This document shows positions 26,287 to 35,357 of a DNA stretch of 48,227 bases, in pieces. The DNA comes from an uncultured Peptococcaceae bacterium (GTDB taxonomy: Bacteria > Bacillota > Peptococcia > Peptococcales > Peptococcaceae): contig CABUKW010000006.1 of the NCBI GenBank assembly GCA_902492275.1, positions 1 through 48,227 on the forward strand. Reading direction: 5' to 3'. Position 1 is the stretch's first letter. The number at the start of each line of letters is the position of its first letter. The notes beneath the pieces were generated by a model. It did no database searches. It saw nothing but the letters and a program-made list of their open reading frames with translations, and was not told the origin of the DNA. The position numbers were made by a program, and so were the translations under genes.

Positions 26287-26294
26287 CATTTATC

Positions 26295-26327
26295 AGAGCG
26301 TGCCGCCTATCAAGTACAGCACGCTCT
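26295..26327. terminator. Hairpin after the MarR gene
   Basis: AGAGCGTGC (26295-26303) and GCACGCTCT (26319-26327) pair perfectly around a 15-base loop, nine bases past the marR stop. U-tracts are weak on both strands, so termination strength is uncertain. Confidence 0.5.
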
Positions 26328-26370
26328 CCATTTCACTATAAATCAAATAATTTCTTCAAATCTTCGGCCC

Positions 26371-27435
26371 CTACTCAATCACCCGCAGCACATTGCCACG
26401 GGCGTCTGTAATCTTTGTCGGCAATAAGCGAATTTCCAGCGGCGCTGTTTTTAACGGATACGTACCGGCATGGGGCGCCAGCACCGCATCCAGTTCAGCC
26501 AGTGTTTCCGCTGTCAGGGACAAAACCAGCATTTCATCCTCTTTCTGTACAGCCGCCGCTTTAGCCGCTTGTACAAGAACCCTCTGCTGCGGCCCTTGCA
26601 AATACAATTCACGGCCCTTTCCAACCCGCGCATGAAGCATATTCAAAACCGTTTCCACATGTCCGGCCCCTAACTGCAGCCAAGCCTTATTCGCCTCCAT
26701 GCCGCCCGCCAATTCATCTAAATATAAAAACGCGGTGGACGAACCATCCTGCGCCACGCCTTGCTGCCAAGCTGCGCGAAACTCTGCAGCATCCATCAGG
26801 GAAGCACGGGATAAATCGGCAACGCAAAGCGGTATATACTGGGCCATCAGCTCCAAAAACCGCGAGCCAGACCAGCACATCAGCCCATTCATCTCATCAT
26901 GGGTGATAGCCACCGCCTGCAAAAAGGTCACATGGCCGTTGGGCGTGTCCATCTCTCCCAACTCAGGATCCCTACGGAAACCTAATGCCGTCAGTTCTGT
27001 ATCGCTTTCCAGCGCCACCGGCCCATTGCAGTTCATGTGATGGCCATCGGCAAACACATTACCGGAAGAAAACACATAGCGGGCCAGATTTTGCAGCAAA
27101 TTGACTGGCCATACCGGCGGTTCCGTTTCTCCAGCTTCTCGCTTTAACCGAAACGTCAGCTCAAACCCATAGCCGCTTTCTTCTAAATATTCGGATTCTT
27201 TTTCATATAATTCACTAAAACCATACGTTACATAATGCCAATGGGGAAGCCCCTGCTCGCTCTGCCAAATCTCCACACCGTCCAACGGGTCATTGCCGCC
27301 CAGCATATAGGGAATCAGGACGCCGTAGTATTTGCCCTTCTGCCCAGGATAAAGACGACGCAGCTTCTCGGCAATGGCGTCAAATCCCGCTGTATTGGCT
27401 TCGTATTTCTCTGTATCAATTTTTTCATGCTCCAT
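26371..27435 (-). CDS. SUFU (suppressor of fused)-domain protein
   Basis: 354 residues. The SUFU domain is in the N-terminal half: DGVEIWQSEQGLPHWHYVTYGFSELY (residues about 54-79, given here only as a landmark by its WHYVTYGFSELY core) and ESGYGFELTFRLKRE, then PPVWPVNLLQNLARYVF and FLQAVAITHDEMNG. Bacterial SUFU proteins are known mainly as immunity proteins in polymorphic-toxin loci; the target here is unknown. The start is ATG 27435 with GGAGG seven bases before; TTG 27438 is just upstream in frame. Last gene of a four-gene minus-strand set, separated from the gene before it by a 371-bp structured repeat region. Confidence 0.88.
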   Translation of the reverse strand: MEHEKIDTEKYEANTAGFDAIAEKLRRLYPGQKGKYYGVLIPYMLGGNDPLDGVEIWQSEQGLPHWHYVTYGFSELYEKESEYLEESGYGFELTFRLKREAGETEPPVWPVNLLQNLARYVFSSGNVFADGHHMNCNGPVALESDTELTALGFRRDPELGEMDTPNGHVTFLQAVAITHDEMNGLMCWSGSRFLELMAQYIPLCVADLSRASLMDAAEFRAAWQQGVAQDGSSTAFLYLDELAGGMEANKAWLQLGAGHVETVLNMLHARVGKGRELYLQGPQQRVLVQAAKAAAVQKEDEMLVLSLTAETLAELDAVLAPHAGTYPLKTAPLEIRLLPTKITDARGNVLRVIE

Positions 27436-27475
27436 CAAACATCCTCCTGCCTTTTTATCAATGGTTACAGTTAGT

Positions 27476-27612
27476 TTCTCCTAAGGACGACGGGAATTTT
27501 TCGCAGAGCCAGGCGGCTTTGCAAACGGCGATGCGAGTCTCACCCAACCAGAAACGTTGGCGCATAAAGTATGCGAACAAGCTGTTTGCAAAACAACATA
27601 CCAGCTCTTTTC
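27476..27612. repeat. Decayed copy of the AGGCGGC/ACAACGCA structured element
   Basis: It keeps the left arm (TTCTCCT and GGACG, then AATTTTTCGCAGAGC), AGGCGGC (27511-27517) and the inner helix TTTGCAAACGGC (27518-27529) with GCTGTTTGCAAA (27581-27592, one wobble). The right motif reads ACAACATA and the right arm no longer pairs. The tip carries a different insert with its own CCAAC/GTTGG hairpin and an ATGCG/CGCAT pair. About 70 bases of its left half repeat almost exactly at 27666-27736. A further left-half scrap with AGGCGGC lies at 27641-27647. Confidence 0.7.
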
Positions 27613-27672
27613 CCGGACGTTAGATTTTTTGCGTCTAGCTAGGCGGCTTTTGATTTTTCGAACGACGTTAGT

Positions 27673-27818
27673 TTCTCCTGAGGACGACGGGAATTTTTCG
27701 CAGAGCCAGGCGGCTTTGCAAACGGCGACGCGAGTCTATACATGCAAGTATGCGAGCGAGCCGTTTGCAAAACAACGCAGCTCTGCGGAAAATTAACAAG
27801 TCCGTCCTATAAGGAGAA
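27673..27818. repeat. Structured intergenic element, complete copy I
   Basis: Nested pairing from outside in: TTCTCCT/AGGAGAA (27673-27679, 27812-27818), GGACG/CGTCC (27682-27686, 27803-27807), AATTTTTCGCAGAGC/GCTCTGCGGAAAATT (27692-27706, 27780-27794, one wobble), internal loop AGGCGGC against ACAACGCA, perfect 12-bp helix TTTGCAAACGGC/GCCGTTTGCAAA (27715-27726, 27760-27771), then GACGCGAG, a TATAC/GTATG tip and GCGAGCGA. The outermost arm overlaps the end of the minus-strand TPR gene. The 371-bp gap 27436-27806 holds nothing else but the decayed copy and a half copy. Confidence 0.8.
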
Positions 27819-29450
27819 GGTGTTGCTGCAATCCGCCGCATACACCAACCCATACGCCTCCTCACCAGCCCCGCGGATGGCTATTTTCATACGGGAGCAA
27901 TCCAACTGCTTTTCCAACGCCTGAATGATAATGCCCACACTGCCCTCTGCATCTACCACGCAGCCATACAGATTGAGCACATAGGTTTCCCTGCCATCAG
28001 CGCTGTCCACACTGCGGCCCATTTCCCAGCCGTCCACATGGCCTAACCCATACCAGCCCAACGTTTCATTCAAAATATGATAGGCAGCGTCCCGCAATTC
28101 TAAATCCTCCTGCGCCGGATTAAAATCGCTCATATCCACCGGCCCAACCGGAAACTGCACCACCACCCACTGCATCGCTTCCTCAGGCCGAAGTTCATAG
28201 CCCAGTGAAGCAAAATCCTGATAAAATTCTGCCGCAATCTGCTGATATTCTTCCAAAGAAGCACAGTCCAGTTTCTGATGCATACCCAAATCGCCTACAT
28301 CACCCTTATGCAGATGCACCTTGTACGTCTCTTCATACTCCTCGTCCTCCTGACTTAACCAGCATTCTGCATAATGCAGACCATCGTCATCCTGCAAATA
28401 GAGCGTAAACATGGTCGGATACTGACCGCTGTCTGCTTCCATGTCAGCCGCCTGCTCCTCTGCCCGTTTTCTGCTCCAGGACATACTGACATGTTCGTCC
28501 GTTTCCGGATTGTAATAAAGCAGCTGTATGCTTTCATCCCAATGGAAGCTCATGGTAGACAATTCAGTGGTTCCGTAACCATCGGCAGCCAGACGAAGGC
28601 GCAGTCCCTCATCCTCTTTGCTGACCAGTTCCAGCATTTCTGCCACCCAATCGGGCTTCAACTTGGATACCGCCGCTTCATTCATAAAGAAAACGCCCTC
28701 TACACTGCGGCCCAACAGTGGAAAACGGAACGTGCAATAGGGCGCATCGGCCTCCCATTGACTAGCTTGCAGCAGCTGTTGAATCTCCGCCAGATTTTCC
28801 CGATTACATACCATACCGGCAATGGATTGCTGCTTATTGCAGATTTCCATAATATCGCCTTCGCCTGCCTGCAATTCTCTATCGTTTTCTTCATGAATAT
28901 AATGATATTCCATCTGTTCCAGCGAGCAGCCCTGCTCAATTTCCCGCTTCAGCGTTGTAAATTCATAGTCACCAGGCTCCAGCTCCAATCCCTTTGCTAC
29001 AGCAGCCAAAGCGCCGTCGATATCGCCAAAATGACTGCGCAGCTTGGCCACAGGCAGCCAAATCCACGGATAGGCGGGTTCTTCCTTGGCTCCCTTTTCG
29101 GCATATTCCAGCGCCAGCTCCAGCTTACCGCAATACATCAGCGCCGCCGCATAACGATAATACCAGGTACCGCAGCCAGCCGCATTTTTTTCAGCGCCAG
29201 CCATGCGCTGTACCGATGTATAATATGACTCATAGGTGTCCAGATTGTTGCAGGCATAGCCGTACCACAAAGCCAGCTCCAAATCGGTGTCGGCCTCCTC
29301 CTGGGTAAACCGTCCGGCTTCCACACCGGCTTGTACAAATTCATCCAGATAAGCTTTCATTTTGCCAAAGTAGCTGGCATGTTCCCCTTCAAAGGCTTCC
29401 AGCGCCGCAATATTCTCAGCACTGAGTAACGAACGTTGTTCTTGTGTCAT
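27807..29450 (-). CDS. TPR-repeat protein with unassigned C-terminal domain
   Basis: 547 residues, soluble and acidic. TPR-like helix pairs run from about residue 55 to 185 (WYGYACNNLDTYESYYTSVQ, WYYRYAAALMYCGKLELALE, WIWLPVAKLRSHFGDIDGAL). The rest contains CTFRFPLLGRSVEGVFFMNE, a DDDGLHYAECWLSQEDEEYE segment and a C-terminal part with MQWVVVQFPVGPVDMSDFNP, which I cannot assign to a named family. It is the third gene of the minus-strand set, 26 bases after the TPR-SUFU-DUF2185 gene. By neighbours it may act with immunity-type proteins; nothing in it shows a catalytic site. Confidence 0.8.
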   Translation of the reverse strand: MTQEQRSLLSAENIAALEAFEGEHASYFGKMKAYLDEFVQAGVEAGRFTQEEADTDLELALWYGYACNNLDTYESYYTSVQRMAGAEKNAAGCGTWYYRYAAALMYCGKLELALEYAEKGAKEEPAYPWIWLPVAKLRSHFGDIDGALAAVAKGLELEPGDYEFTTLKREIEQGCSLEQMEYHYIHEENDRELQAGEGDIMEICNKQQSIAGMVCNRENLAEIQQLLQASQWEADAPYCTFRFPLLGRSVEGVFFMNEAAVSKLKPDWVAEMLELVSKEDEGLRLRLAADGYGTTELSTMSFHWDESIQLLYYNPETDEHVSMSWSRKRAEEQAADMEADSGQYPTMFTLYLQDDDGLHYAECWLSQEDEEYEETYKVHLHKGDVGDLGMHQKLDCASLEEYQQIAAEFYQDFASLGYELRPEEAMQWVVVQFPVGPVDMSDFNPAQEDLELRDAAYHILNETLGWYGLGHVDGWEMGRSVDSADGRETYVLNLYGCVVDAEGSVGIIIQALEKQLDCSRMKIAIRGAGEEAYGLVYAADCSNTFSL

Positions 29451-29476
29451 AGTACACTCTCCTTTTCTGCGATGCT

Positions 29477-30868
29477 TTACGCATCCTCGTCACTGTAAAA
29501 GGTCACCGGCTGAAATAGCCCCGCTTCATCCCGCACAAAAGCCGAGCCATAGGACGCGTCCAGCAGCGGTACAATATCGGCGTCATAATTGCAGATGGTG
29601 TTTAAGTCATAAATCCCCGAATTTTCCGCGTTGTTCATATAATCGTCCCCTTCATCGCCGGCCACAAACCGCCAGCCGCTGTCCCAGGTTTCGCAGCCCT
29701 CATCAGGCGTCTGCCGATAGCAATAGCCCACCTTACAGCCATCTACCGTAATGCGGTCGGTGGCAATGCAGCCGCCTGGCATGATATCCAGCGCAAAATC
29801 CCGCATATCTGCGGCAGAAAGACGGAACTGCTTTTTACGGGCAGCACAAACATTTTTGCGCTGTAAATTCAGCGGCGTTAAATCCTCTGGCGCCACCTCC
29901 TGCTGCAATAATTCTAACAAAGCGTCGGCGTTGTTTTGACACTTATAATCCATTTCCTCCCGATAAAGCGGCATCATGGCATAAAAATTCACTTCGCTGC
30001 CGTCAGGCATAACGCAAACCGACGCTTCCGGCGGAAAACCGCCGGGCGACAGCAGGATCACGCCGCTAAAGCCGGTATTATCGGCAAAGGGCACCTCGCC
30101 AGGATTGGCAATGGTATGCCCCCAGCCCAGCCAGGAGTTTTCCATAATCGGCAGCCGCGCCAGAATTTTCAGCCAGCGGATGGGCCAATAATCGGCTTCG
30201 TCCCCACTTTCCAGCCGCCAATCAGGCGGCAGACAAATCATCATTTCAGCCCGTTCCAGCTTATACTCCTGCAATTCCTCCGGCACCTGCATGCGGTGGG
30301 CGCCCATGCCGCCGGTAATCAGCGTATAATAATTGCGCTCCGGCGTAGGCTTTACCACATAAATATCCACATGGATATCCGGCGATGCAATCTCATGCAT
30401 CACCGTATCAATCTCTCCAAAATAATCATGGATGTGCTGCTCCAACGCCTCCATTTCCGCTTCCTCATACAGTTCCAGATAAACTGGGCTGGTCCATTGC
30501 CGGCATTGCTCCAACATCTCAGCGGCATCAGCCCAAAAGGCTTGCGTTTCCGCATCATCTGCAATCAACGTAAAAATTCGTTCAAAATAAGGAATGGCCT
30601 TGTCGTACTGGTCCAGCCAATATAGCGCAAAGCCTACGCGGAAGTTCCAATCCGGGTCTGTTTCATCCACCTCGCTCTGTAATAACTCCAGCGAACGCTC
30701 ATGATATGCAGGACGCTCATCGCCATTGGCTGCATTCTGATAGGCCCGCGCCAACAGCCCCGTTAAGCGATAGCCTCTGTCCTCCGCCGGCATGGCTTCC
30801 AATGTTTCAATAATCCTTTCATATTCACCGGCATCATGCCATGCCTGCAACTGCTCCAACAACTCCAT
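29477..30868 (-). CDS. TPR - SUFU-like - DUF2185 (Imm33-like) fusion protein
   Basis: 463 residues. N-terminal TPR-like helices (about 1-115: AWHDAGEYERIIETLEAMP, YQNAANGDERPAYHERSLEL, GFALYWLDQYDKAIPYFERI). A SUFU-like middle part follows (DIHVDIYVVKPTPERNYYTL, then ITGGMGAHRMQVPEE and MMICLPPDWRL). The C-terminus resembles DUF2185/Imm33: SGWRFVAGDEGDDYMNNAEN, then NYDADIVPLLDASYGSAFVRD. Two immunity-type domains joined on one TPR scaffold is a notable architecture. GAGGAGG precedes the ATG. Family calls are by motif, not by search. Confidence 0.85.
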   Translation of the reverse strand: MELLEQLQAWHDAGEYERIIETLEAMPAEDRGYRLTGLLARAYQNAANGDERPAYHERSLELLQSEVDETDPDWNFRVGFALYWLDQYDKAIPYFERIFTLIADDAETQAFWADAAEMLEQCRQWTSPVYLELYEEAEMEALEQHIHDYFGEIDTVMHEIASPDIHVDIYVVKPTPERNYYTLITGGMGAHRMQVPEELQEYKLERAEMMICLPPDWRLESGDEADYWPIRWLKILARLPIMENSWLGWGHTIANPGEVPFADNTGFSGVILLSPGGFPPEASVCVMPDGSEVNFYAMMPLYREEMDYKCQNNADALLELLQQEVAPEDLTPLNLQRKNVCAARKKQFRLSAADMRDFALDIMPGGCIATDRITVDGCKVGYCYRQTPDEGCETWDSGWRFVAGDEGDDYMNNAENSGIYDLNTICNYDADIVPLLDASYGSAFVRDEAGLFQPVTFYSDEDA

Positions 30869-30979
30869 ATCGGTTCCTCCTCTACTGGTCTATGCTCGCA
30901 GTAAGCCCCAGAACTACAAGCTCTATCAAATTTATGCGCACAGCAAGAAAAACAAGTTGCCTAACAGAAAAAGTCAGTT

Positions 30980-31867
30980 CTAGTAACATTGCAGGATTAC
31001 CCACACTCTGGAAAAATCCCGCTTTGCCAAATCCTCTCTGCGAATATAAAAATATAACAGGCCGCAATCGCCAAACATCAGCTCAAAATCGCCGCTGGTG
31101 ACCGTATCTAACTGAAACAGCAACAGCCATTCGTCTAATGAATTTTTGGTTGCTTCTTCTATATCCTGCTGAGGAATCTTTTCCCACAGACCGCCTAAAT
31201 AATGACCGCGGCTGACCAACTCGCACTCTCTGGTCATATTATTTTGAATGACAAAGGGCCAGCCCAGCAGTTGAGAACCACCGTCGGCGCCTTCATGGCC
31301 AAGCAGCACTTTTTCTTCGGCCAATCCATCATAATCCAGCTCTATCTCTCTTTTGCCGCCCCGTTGCTCCCTAGCATCTGCTTCAAGATTACCATATTGC
31401 AATTCAAAATCCTGCCAACCGGGCAAAGAGATCTCTGCTTTTGCTGCAACATTCAGGCAGGGAAACCGATAGTCCTCCGGCAAATCGGCAGGATAGGCCG
31501 CCGCTTTCAAATTATCTGCCTGTGCAAACCAATATACCCGCCCACAGCCAGCGTCGGCAGGGTCATACCCCCAACGGTCGGAATCCAACGCATAAAAGAA
31601 AGATAACAGTCCCGTTTTTGGCAATACTTGCTCTGCATCCAACGCTGCCAGTTCCGCACAGTTGAACTGGGCCAAAAAAGCCAGCGGATGGGGCTTTACC
31701 TGATCGTCATCATAGGAATCGGTCTCAAATACCGGCCAAATAAAATCCTCCGGCACATCCGGCGTGCCGCCAAAACGACTGCTGCCAAGCTGCTGCGCCG
31801 TCGGCGTCTCTATGGTTAAACGAATGCAATTGCGTTTCATACTTTCTAACAGTTCTCTTAACTCCAT
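30980..31867 (-). CDS. DUF1963 (YwqG-like) protein
   Basis: 295 residues. DUF1963 features: SSRFGGTPDVPEDFIWP near residue 30, PLAFLAQFNCAEL, LLSFFYALDSDRWGYDP, then LLGHEGADGGSQLLGWPF and the late segment LDEWLLLFQLDTVTSGDFELMFGDCGLLYFYI. Members occur among predicted immunity and cell-envelope stress proteins; biochemistry is not known. GGAGAA is upstream of the ATG. First gene of the four-gene minus-strand set and preceded by a strong promoter. Confidence 0.9.
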   Translation of the reverse strand: MELRELLESMKRNCIRLTIETPTAQQLGSSRFGGTPDVPEDFIWPVFETDSYDDDQVKPHPLAFLAQFNCAELAALDAEQVLPKTGLLSFFYALDSDRWGYDPADAGCGRVYWFAQADNLKAAAYPADLPEDYRFPCLNVAAKAEISLPGWQDFELQYGNLEADAREQRGGKREIELDYDGLAEEKVLLGHEGADGGSQLLGWPFVIQNNMTRECELVSRGHYLGGLWEKIPQQDIEEATKNSLDEWLLLFQLDTVTSGDFELMFGDCGLLYFYIRREDLAKRDFSRVWVILQCY

Positions 31868-31906
31868 ACTCGTTCTTCTCCTTTTTTGTGATTTGCTGTC
31901 TGATTC

Positions 31907-31935
31907 ATTATAGCATGGTTCTTATTTCACGACAA
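31907..31935 (-). promoter_or_regulatory. Promoter of the immunity-type operon
   Basis: On the minus strand TTGTCG (31935-31930), a 17-base spacer, and a perfect TATAAT (31912-31907). Transcription would begin near 31900, about 33 bases before the DUF1963 start. Confidence 0.7.
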
Positions 31936-32142
31936 TCTGAAAAAAATAGCGCCATCACCCCATTGCGTTTTGTAGGATTTCGTTGTATCCATCTTCTGAT
32001 TGTGCAGAAAAGGTTCAACGATGTCGGTTTCTTGAAAAAAGGCGGCGCTTCCTTTGCAGCCCATTTGTCTGTATAGTAAATATTGAAAGGAGGACATGAA
32101 TTTTATAAAAATTATAAATAATCATCGAGGAGGTTCCCATCT

Positions 32143-32851
32143 ATGCCAACCCAACAACCAAAGGTGTGGTTTATCACCGGCGCAGGCAAAGGTCTTGGAC
32201 GGGCCATTGCAGAAGCAGCATTGGCCCACGGCGATTTTGTGGCAGCCACTACCAGAAACGCCGCCGGTCTGGCTTATACAACAGCCTATCCGAAGCAAGC
32301 GTTAGCCTTGCAGTTGGATGTGTCCTGCACCGATGAAGCCGTTTTCACCGCCGCCATCCAGCAAACAATCGCAGCCTTCGGCCGCATTGACGTACTGGTC
32401 AACAACGCAGGCTTTGGCAGTATCACCAATTTCGGGGAAACCAGCGAAGAAACCATTCGCCGCACATTTGAAACAAATTTATTCGGCCTTATGCGTGTAA
32501 CCAGAGCGGTGTTGCCCATTATGCGGACCCAACACAGCGGCCATATTTTCAATATTGCGTCGGCAGCTGGTTATGGCGCCGGTCCGGTATGCTATCACAC
32601 CTCCAAATTTGCGGTTACAGGCTTTTCCGTCACGCTGGCAAACTGCATTCGTCGAAGACGCCCGCAAGCATCAACAGCCCGGCGATCCAGCCAAGCTGGC
32701 CAGCCTGCTGCTGGAAGCAACAAACACGGAAAATCCGCCCTTGCACTTGCCAGTAGGCGAAGACGCCGTAGCTACACTGGACGCCTATTGTCAAAAAGTG
32801 CAGGCCGATACCGACCTTTGGCGGGAAAAAACCTCCCGGACCAGCTTTTAG
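32143..32851 (+). pseudogene. Short-chain dehydrogenase/reductase, internally deleted and frameshifted
   Basis: The first about 166 residues are a good classical SDR: TGAGKGLG cofactor loop, LDVSCTDEA, NNAGFGS, and the catalytic YHTSK. After GFSVTLA (near 32640) the frame turns into Arg-rich non-homologous sequence, while the frame one base over carries a typical SDR C-terminus: FVEDARKHQQPGDPAKLASL, then NPPLHLPVGEDAVATLDAYC, ending at TAG 32849-32851. The segment that normally lies between (with the PG-T motif after the active site, roughly 45-50 residues) is missing. So a deletion has both removed sequence and shifted frame. GAGGAGG before the ATG is intact. First gene of the transporter operon. 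Confidence 0.82.
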
Positions 32852-32936
32852 ATTCCGAATTTATACAGGAGCCGGTCTTGTCATACTTGCGCTATCCAAA
32901 TGTACCAATATCATTTTCAGAGGGAGTTGAATTTTT

Positions 32937-34367
32937 ATGTCAAAAGAAGCTGCGCAGCCTGCCAAAAAAGTAGACCCGAAACGTCTGCATATGCTGGTAG
33001 TGCTGGCTATCATCGCAATTTCTCACTTTTTACCGCCGGTTGGTCAAATGACCGTTCCTGGCATGCAGCTGTTCGGCATATTTATTGCCGGAATTTACGG
33101 CTGGATTTTTGTCGATTTGCTGCTGCCCAGCCTTGTTTGTCTGCTGGCGATCGCTACCACCGATGCCATCACCCTAACGGAATTTATCCAAAACGGCTTA
33201 GGCAGTCAGACCTTCGTATTGATTTTCGGCATTTTGTTTTTAACCGTTTATATCGGGCAGACCAATCTTTCCAACGTGATCGTCGGCTGGATGATGAGCC
33301 GCAAAATTTCCATTGGGCGGCCTTATGTATGTATGTGGTTTTATCTGATGGCCTGCTTTTTAGTCGCCACCGTATCCACAGCCCTGACCGCAATTTTATT
33401 GTTTATTCCGTTGTTCCGCTCTGTAGCAAAACAGGCCAATATTCCGCCTTACAGCAGAATGACCGTAGCTTATTTTGCCGGACTGGGGCTGGCCGGCTGC
33501 ATGGGGGAAATCTGCCTGCCCTTCAAAAGCTTTATCCTGATTACGCTGGGCATGCTCGGCAGCCTGGAGGTAGACATTGCCTCCATCACCATGTTTCTGT
33601 TTCCGACCACCATTTTTCTTATTACCATCTACGTGCTGTTCTGCAAATTCATTCTGCGGATTGACGCGTCCCAATATGCTGTCCACGATTTAAGTACTTT
33701 CACGGTGGAAGCCAGCAAAAAGCAAATTCTGGCCTTGATCTTTATCGGCATTTTGCTGGTAGCACTGCTGCTGCCCAGCTTTTTACCGCCCGAATTTTAC
33801 CTGAACCGGTTTGGCACAGGCGGTATTGTACTGCTCATTTTAGCTGTCATGATGCTGATCCATGTGGACGGCGAACCGTTGCTGGACTTGCGCGCCGCAG
33901 GCCGTGATCTGAGCTGGGATATCTTTTTCAACTGTGTTTATTTTGTCCCGATGGGTTCTCTGTTAGTTTCTGACGTAACTGGTGTTAAGCCAACCATTTC
34001 CACCATTTTCGAACCGATTCTGTCCACCCTGCCGCCTATCGTATTTATCATTGCAATTACGGCTGTGGTAATCTTACTGACCAACTTCCTGAACAACGGT
34101 CCTGTAGCTATGATTTTCATTTCCCTGGCGCTTGTACTGGGCGACTCTATGGTAGGCGTGAATCAGCTGGCGCTGATCATGCTGGTTGTGGTGGCGTCCT
34201 TCTTCTCGCTGGCTACGCCGGCCGCCAACGCTGCCATTGCCTTTTTGTTCACGCAAAAGGATCTGATTCATCCCAAAGACTACATCGTACACGCGCTTAT
34301 CACTTTGGCGTTCATGGGCTTTTTGACCGTAACCGTTGTATACGGCTATGCAAACATTATCTTTTAA
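32937..34367 (+). CDS. DASS/SLC13-family anion transporter
   Basis: 476 residues and about 11-12 membrane helices. Divalent-anion:Na+ symporter features: FLPPVGQMTVPGMQLFGIFI in the first helices, GFGSQT-like motif (GLGSQTFVLIFGILFL), the paired half-repeats STALTAILLFIP and LNNGPVAMIFISLAL where SLC13 proteins bind sodium and substrate, and TPAANAAIAFLF. It probably imports a di- or tricarboxylate or related acid. GGGAG lies before the ATG. It follows the broken SDR gene by 85 bases and is followed by the amidohydrolase-like gene, which probably handles the imported compound. Confidence 0.9.
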   Translation: MSKEAAQPAKKVDPKRLHMLVVLAIIAISHFLPPVGQMTVPGMQLFGIFIAGIYGWIFVDLLLPSLVCLLAIATTDAITLTEFIQNGLGSQTFVLIFGILFLTVYIGQTNLSNVIVGWMMSRKISIGRPYVCMWFYLMACFLVATVSTALTAILLFIPLFRSVAKQANIPPYSRMTVAYFAGLGLAGCMGEICLPFKSFILITLGMLGSLEVDIASITMFLFPTTIFLITIYVLFCKFILRIDASQYAVHDLSTFTVEASKKQILALIFIGILLVALLLPSFLPPEFYLNRFGTGGIVLLILAVMMLIHVDGEPLLDLRAAGRDLSWDIFFNCVYFVPMGSLLVSDVTGVKPTISTIFEPILSTLPPIVFIIAITAVVILLTNFLNNGPVAMIFISLALVLGDSMVGVNQLALIMLVVVASFFSLATPAANAAIAFLFTQKDLIHPKDYIVHALITLAFMGFLTVTVVYGYANIIF

Positions 34368-34415
34368 CCTGATTTGTTCACCTACATTTTATATCTTACT
34401 TAGGAGGAGTTTTTT

Positions 34416-35258
34416 ATGACAAACATCATTGACTGGCGCGGCAGACCGCCCTATGCAGGCTTTTTAGGAGGCCCGAACTTTCCCAACGGCGGCGAATTTA
34501 CCATGGACAACGTAATTTCCATGATGGATGAAAAACAGATTGCCATCGGCGTAGCGCCCTTCCGCAAAGGTATGGACAATGCCGACGGTGAAAAACTAAT
34601 GGCCGAATATGGCAGCCGTTTCCGCTATTTAGCCCATATCGATCCCTATGACGGTATGGAATTCAACCGGGCTGAAATTGAAAAATATGTGCAGAACGGC
34701 CATGCGGCCGGAATTATTGTAGAGCCATCCATGAAATTTTTGCAGGCGCCGCTTTTCGCCGACGACCAGGAAATGCTCTATCCCATTTACGAATACTGCC
34801 AGGCCCACGAAATTTTGGTGACCATCACCTACGGCGGCCTGTGGACCTCCAGCGTGGATAACTATCAGCCCGTTCACGCAGATAATCTGGCCAAAGATTT
34901 CCCCAAGCTGCGCATTGTATTAGCCCACGGCGGCTGGCCTTACACTGCAGGAATCTGCCACGTGGCTTATCAGCGCGGCAATCTCTACCTGTCTCCGGAA
35001 TTGTACGCCGTGCCGGGATTCCAGCCCGGCGCTGACGATTACATGGCCGCGGCCAACAATTGGCTGCAGGATCGCATCCTGTTCGGCAGCGGTGTAGCCT
35101 ACCCAAGTCCGGAAGGCATGCTGCAAATGGCCATTGACAGCTACAAACAGCATGTAAAGGAAGCCGTACAGGACAAAATTTTCTACCATAATGCGGCTGC
35201 CCTTTTAGGCTTAGAACCCAAACCGCCTATCGTGAACGTTTTGGGAGATAAAGCATAA
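34416..35258 (+). CDS. Amidohydrolase-2-like TIM-barrel protein lacking usual metal ligands
   Basis: 280 residues. The barrel order fits amidohydrolase family 2 (ACMSD/LigI-like): N-terminal IIDWRGRPPY, AHIDPYDG, GIIVEPSMKFL, VTITYGG, VLAHGGWPY and LFGSGVAYPSPEG. The normal DxHxH at the start is replaced by DWRGR and the usual Asp of GSDxP is Gly, so the standard zinc site is not formed. Metal-independent relatives such as LigI lactonase are known, so lactonase or hydrolase action on a carboxylic acid is possible. AGGAGG precedes the ATG. It lies between the transporter and the PK-C-like gene. Confidence 0.85.
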   Translation: MTNIIDWRGRPPYAGFLGGPNFPNGGEFTMDNVISMMDEKQIAIGVAPFRKGMDNADGEKLMAEYGSRFRYLAHIDPYDGMEFNRAEIEKYVQNGHAAGIIVEPSMKFLQAPLFADDQEMLYPIYEYCQAHEILVTITYGGLWTSSVDNYQPVHADNLAKDFPKLRIVLAHGGWPYTAGICHVAYQRGNLYLSPELYAVPGFQPGADDYMAAANNWLQDRILFGSGVAYPSPEGMLQMAIDSYKQHVKEAVQDKIFYHNAAALLGLEPKPPIVNVLGDKA

Positions 35259-35357
35259 GCTGCACGTATTGACGAAACCGGAATGCGGCATACATTCTGG
35301 TTTCGTTTTGTCATTCCCGTTCCCACTTTTCAGTTATCACACACCGGAGGTTTTTCT

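Noticed and set aside
27476..27818. CRISPR array
   Set aside because: The repeats are long, imperfect and nested as inverted arms, not short direct repeats with regular unique spacers, and there are no cas genes.
32641..32973. C-terminal Arg-rich extension of the SDR protein as real coding sequence
   Set aside because: The neighbouring frame carries the family C-terminus over the same bases, so the Arg-rich reading is an out-of-frame artefact.
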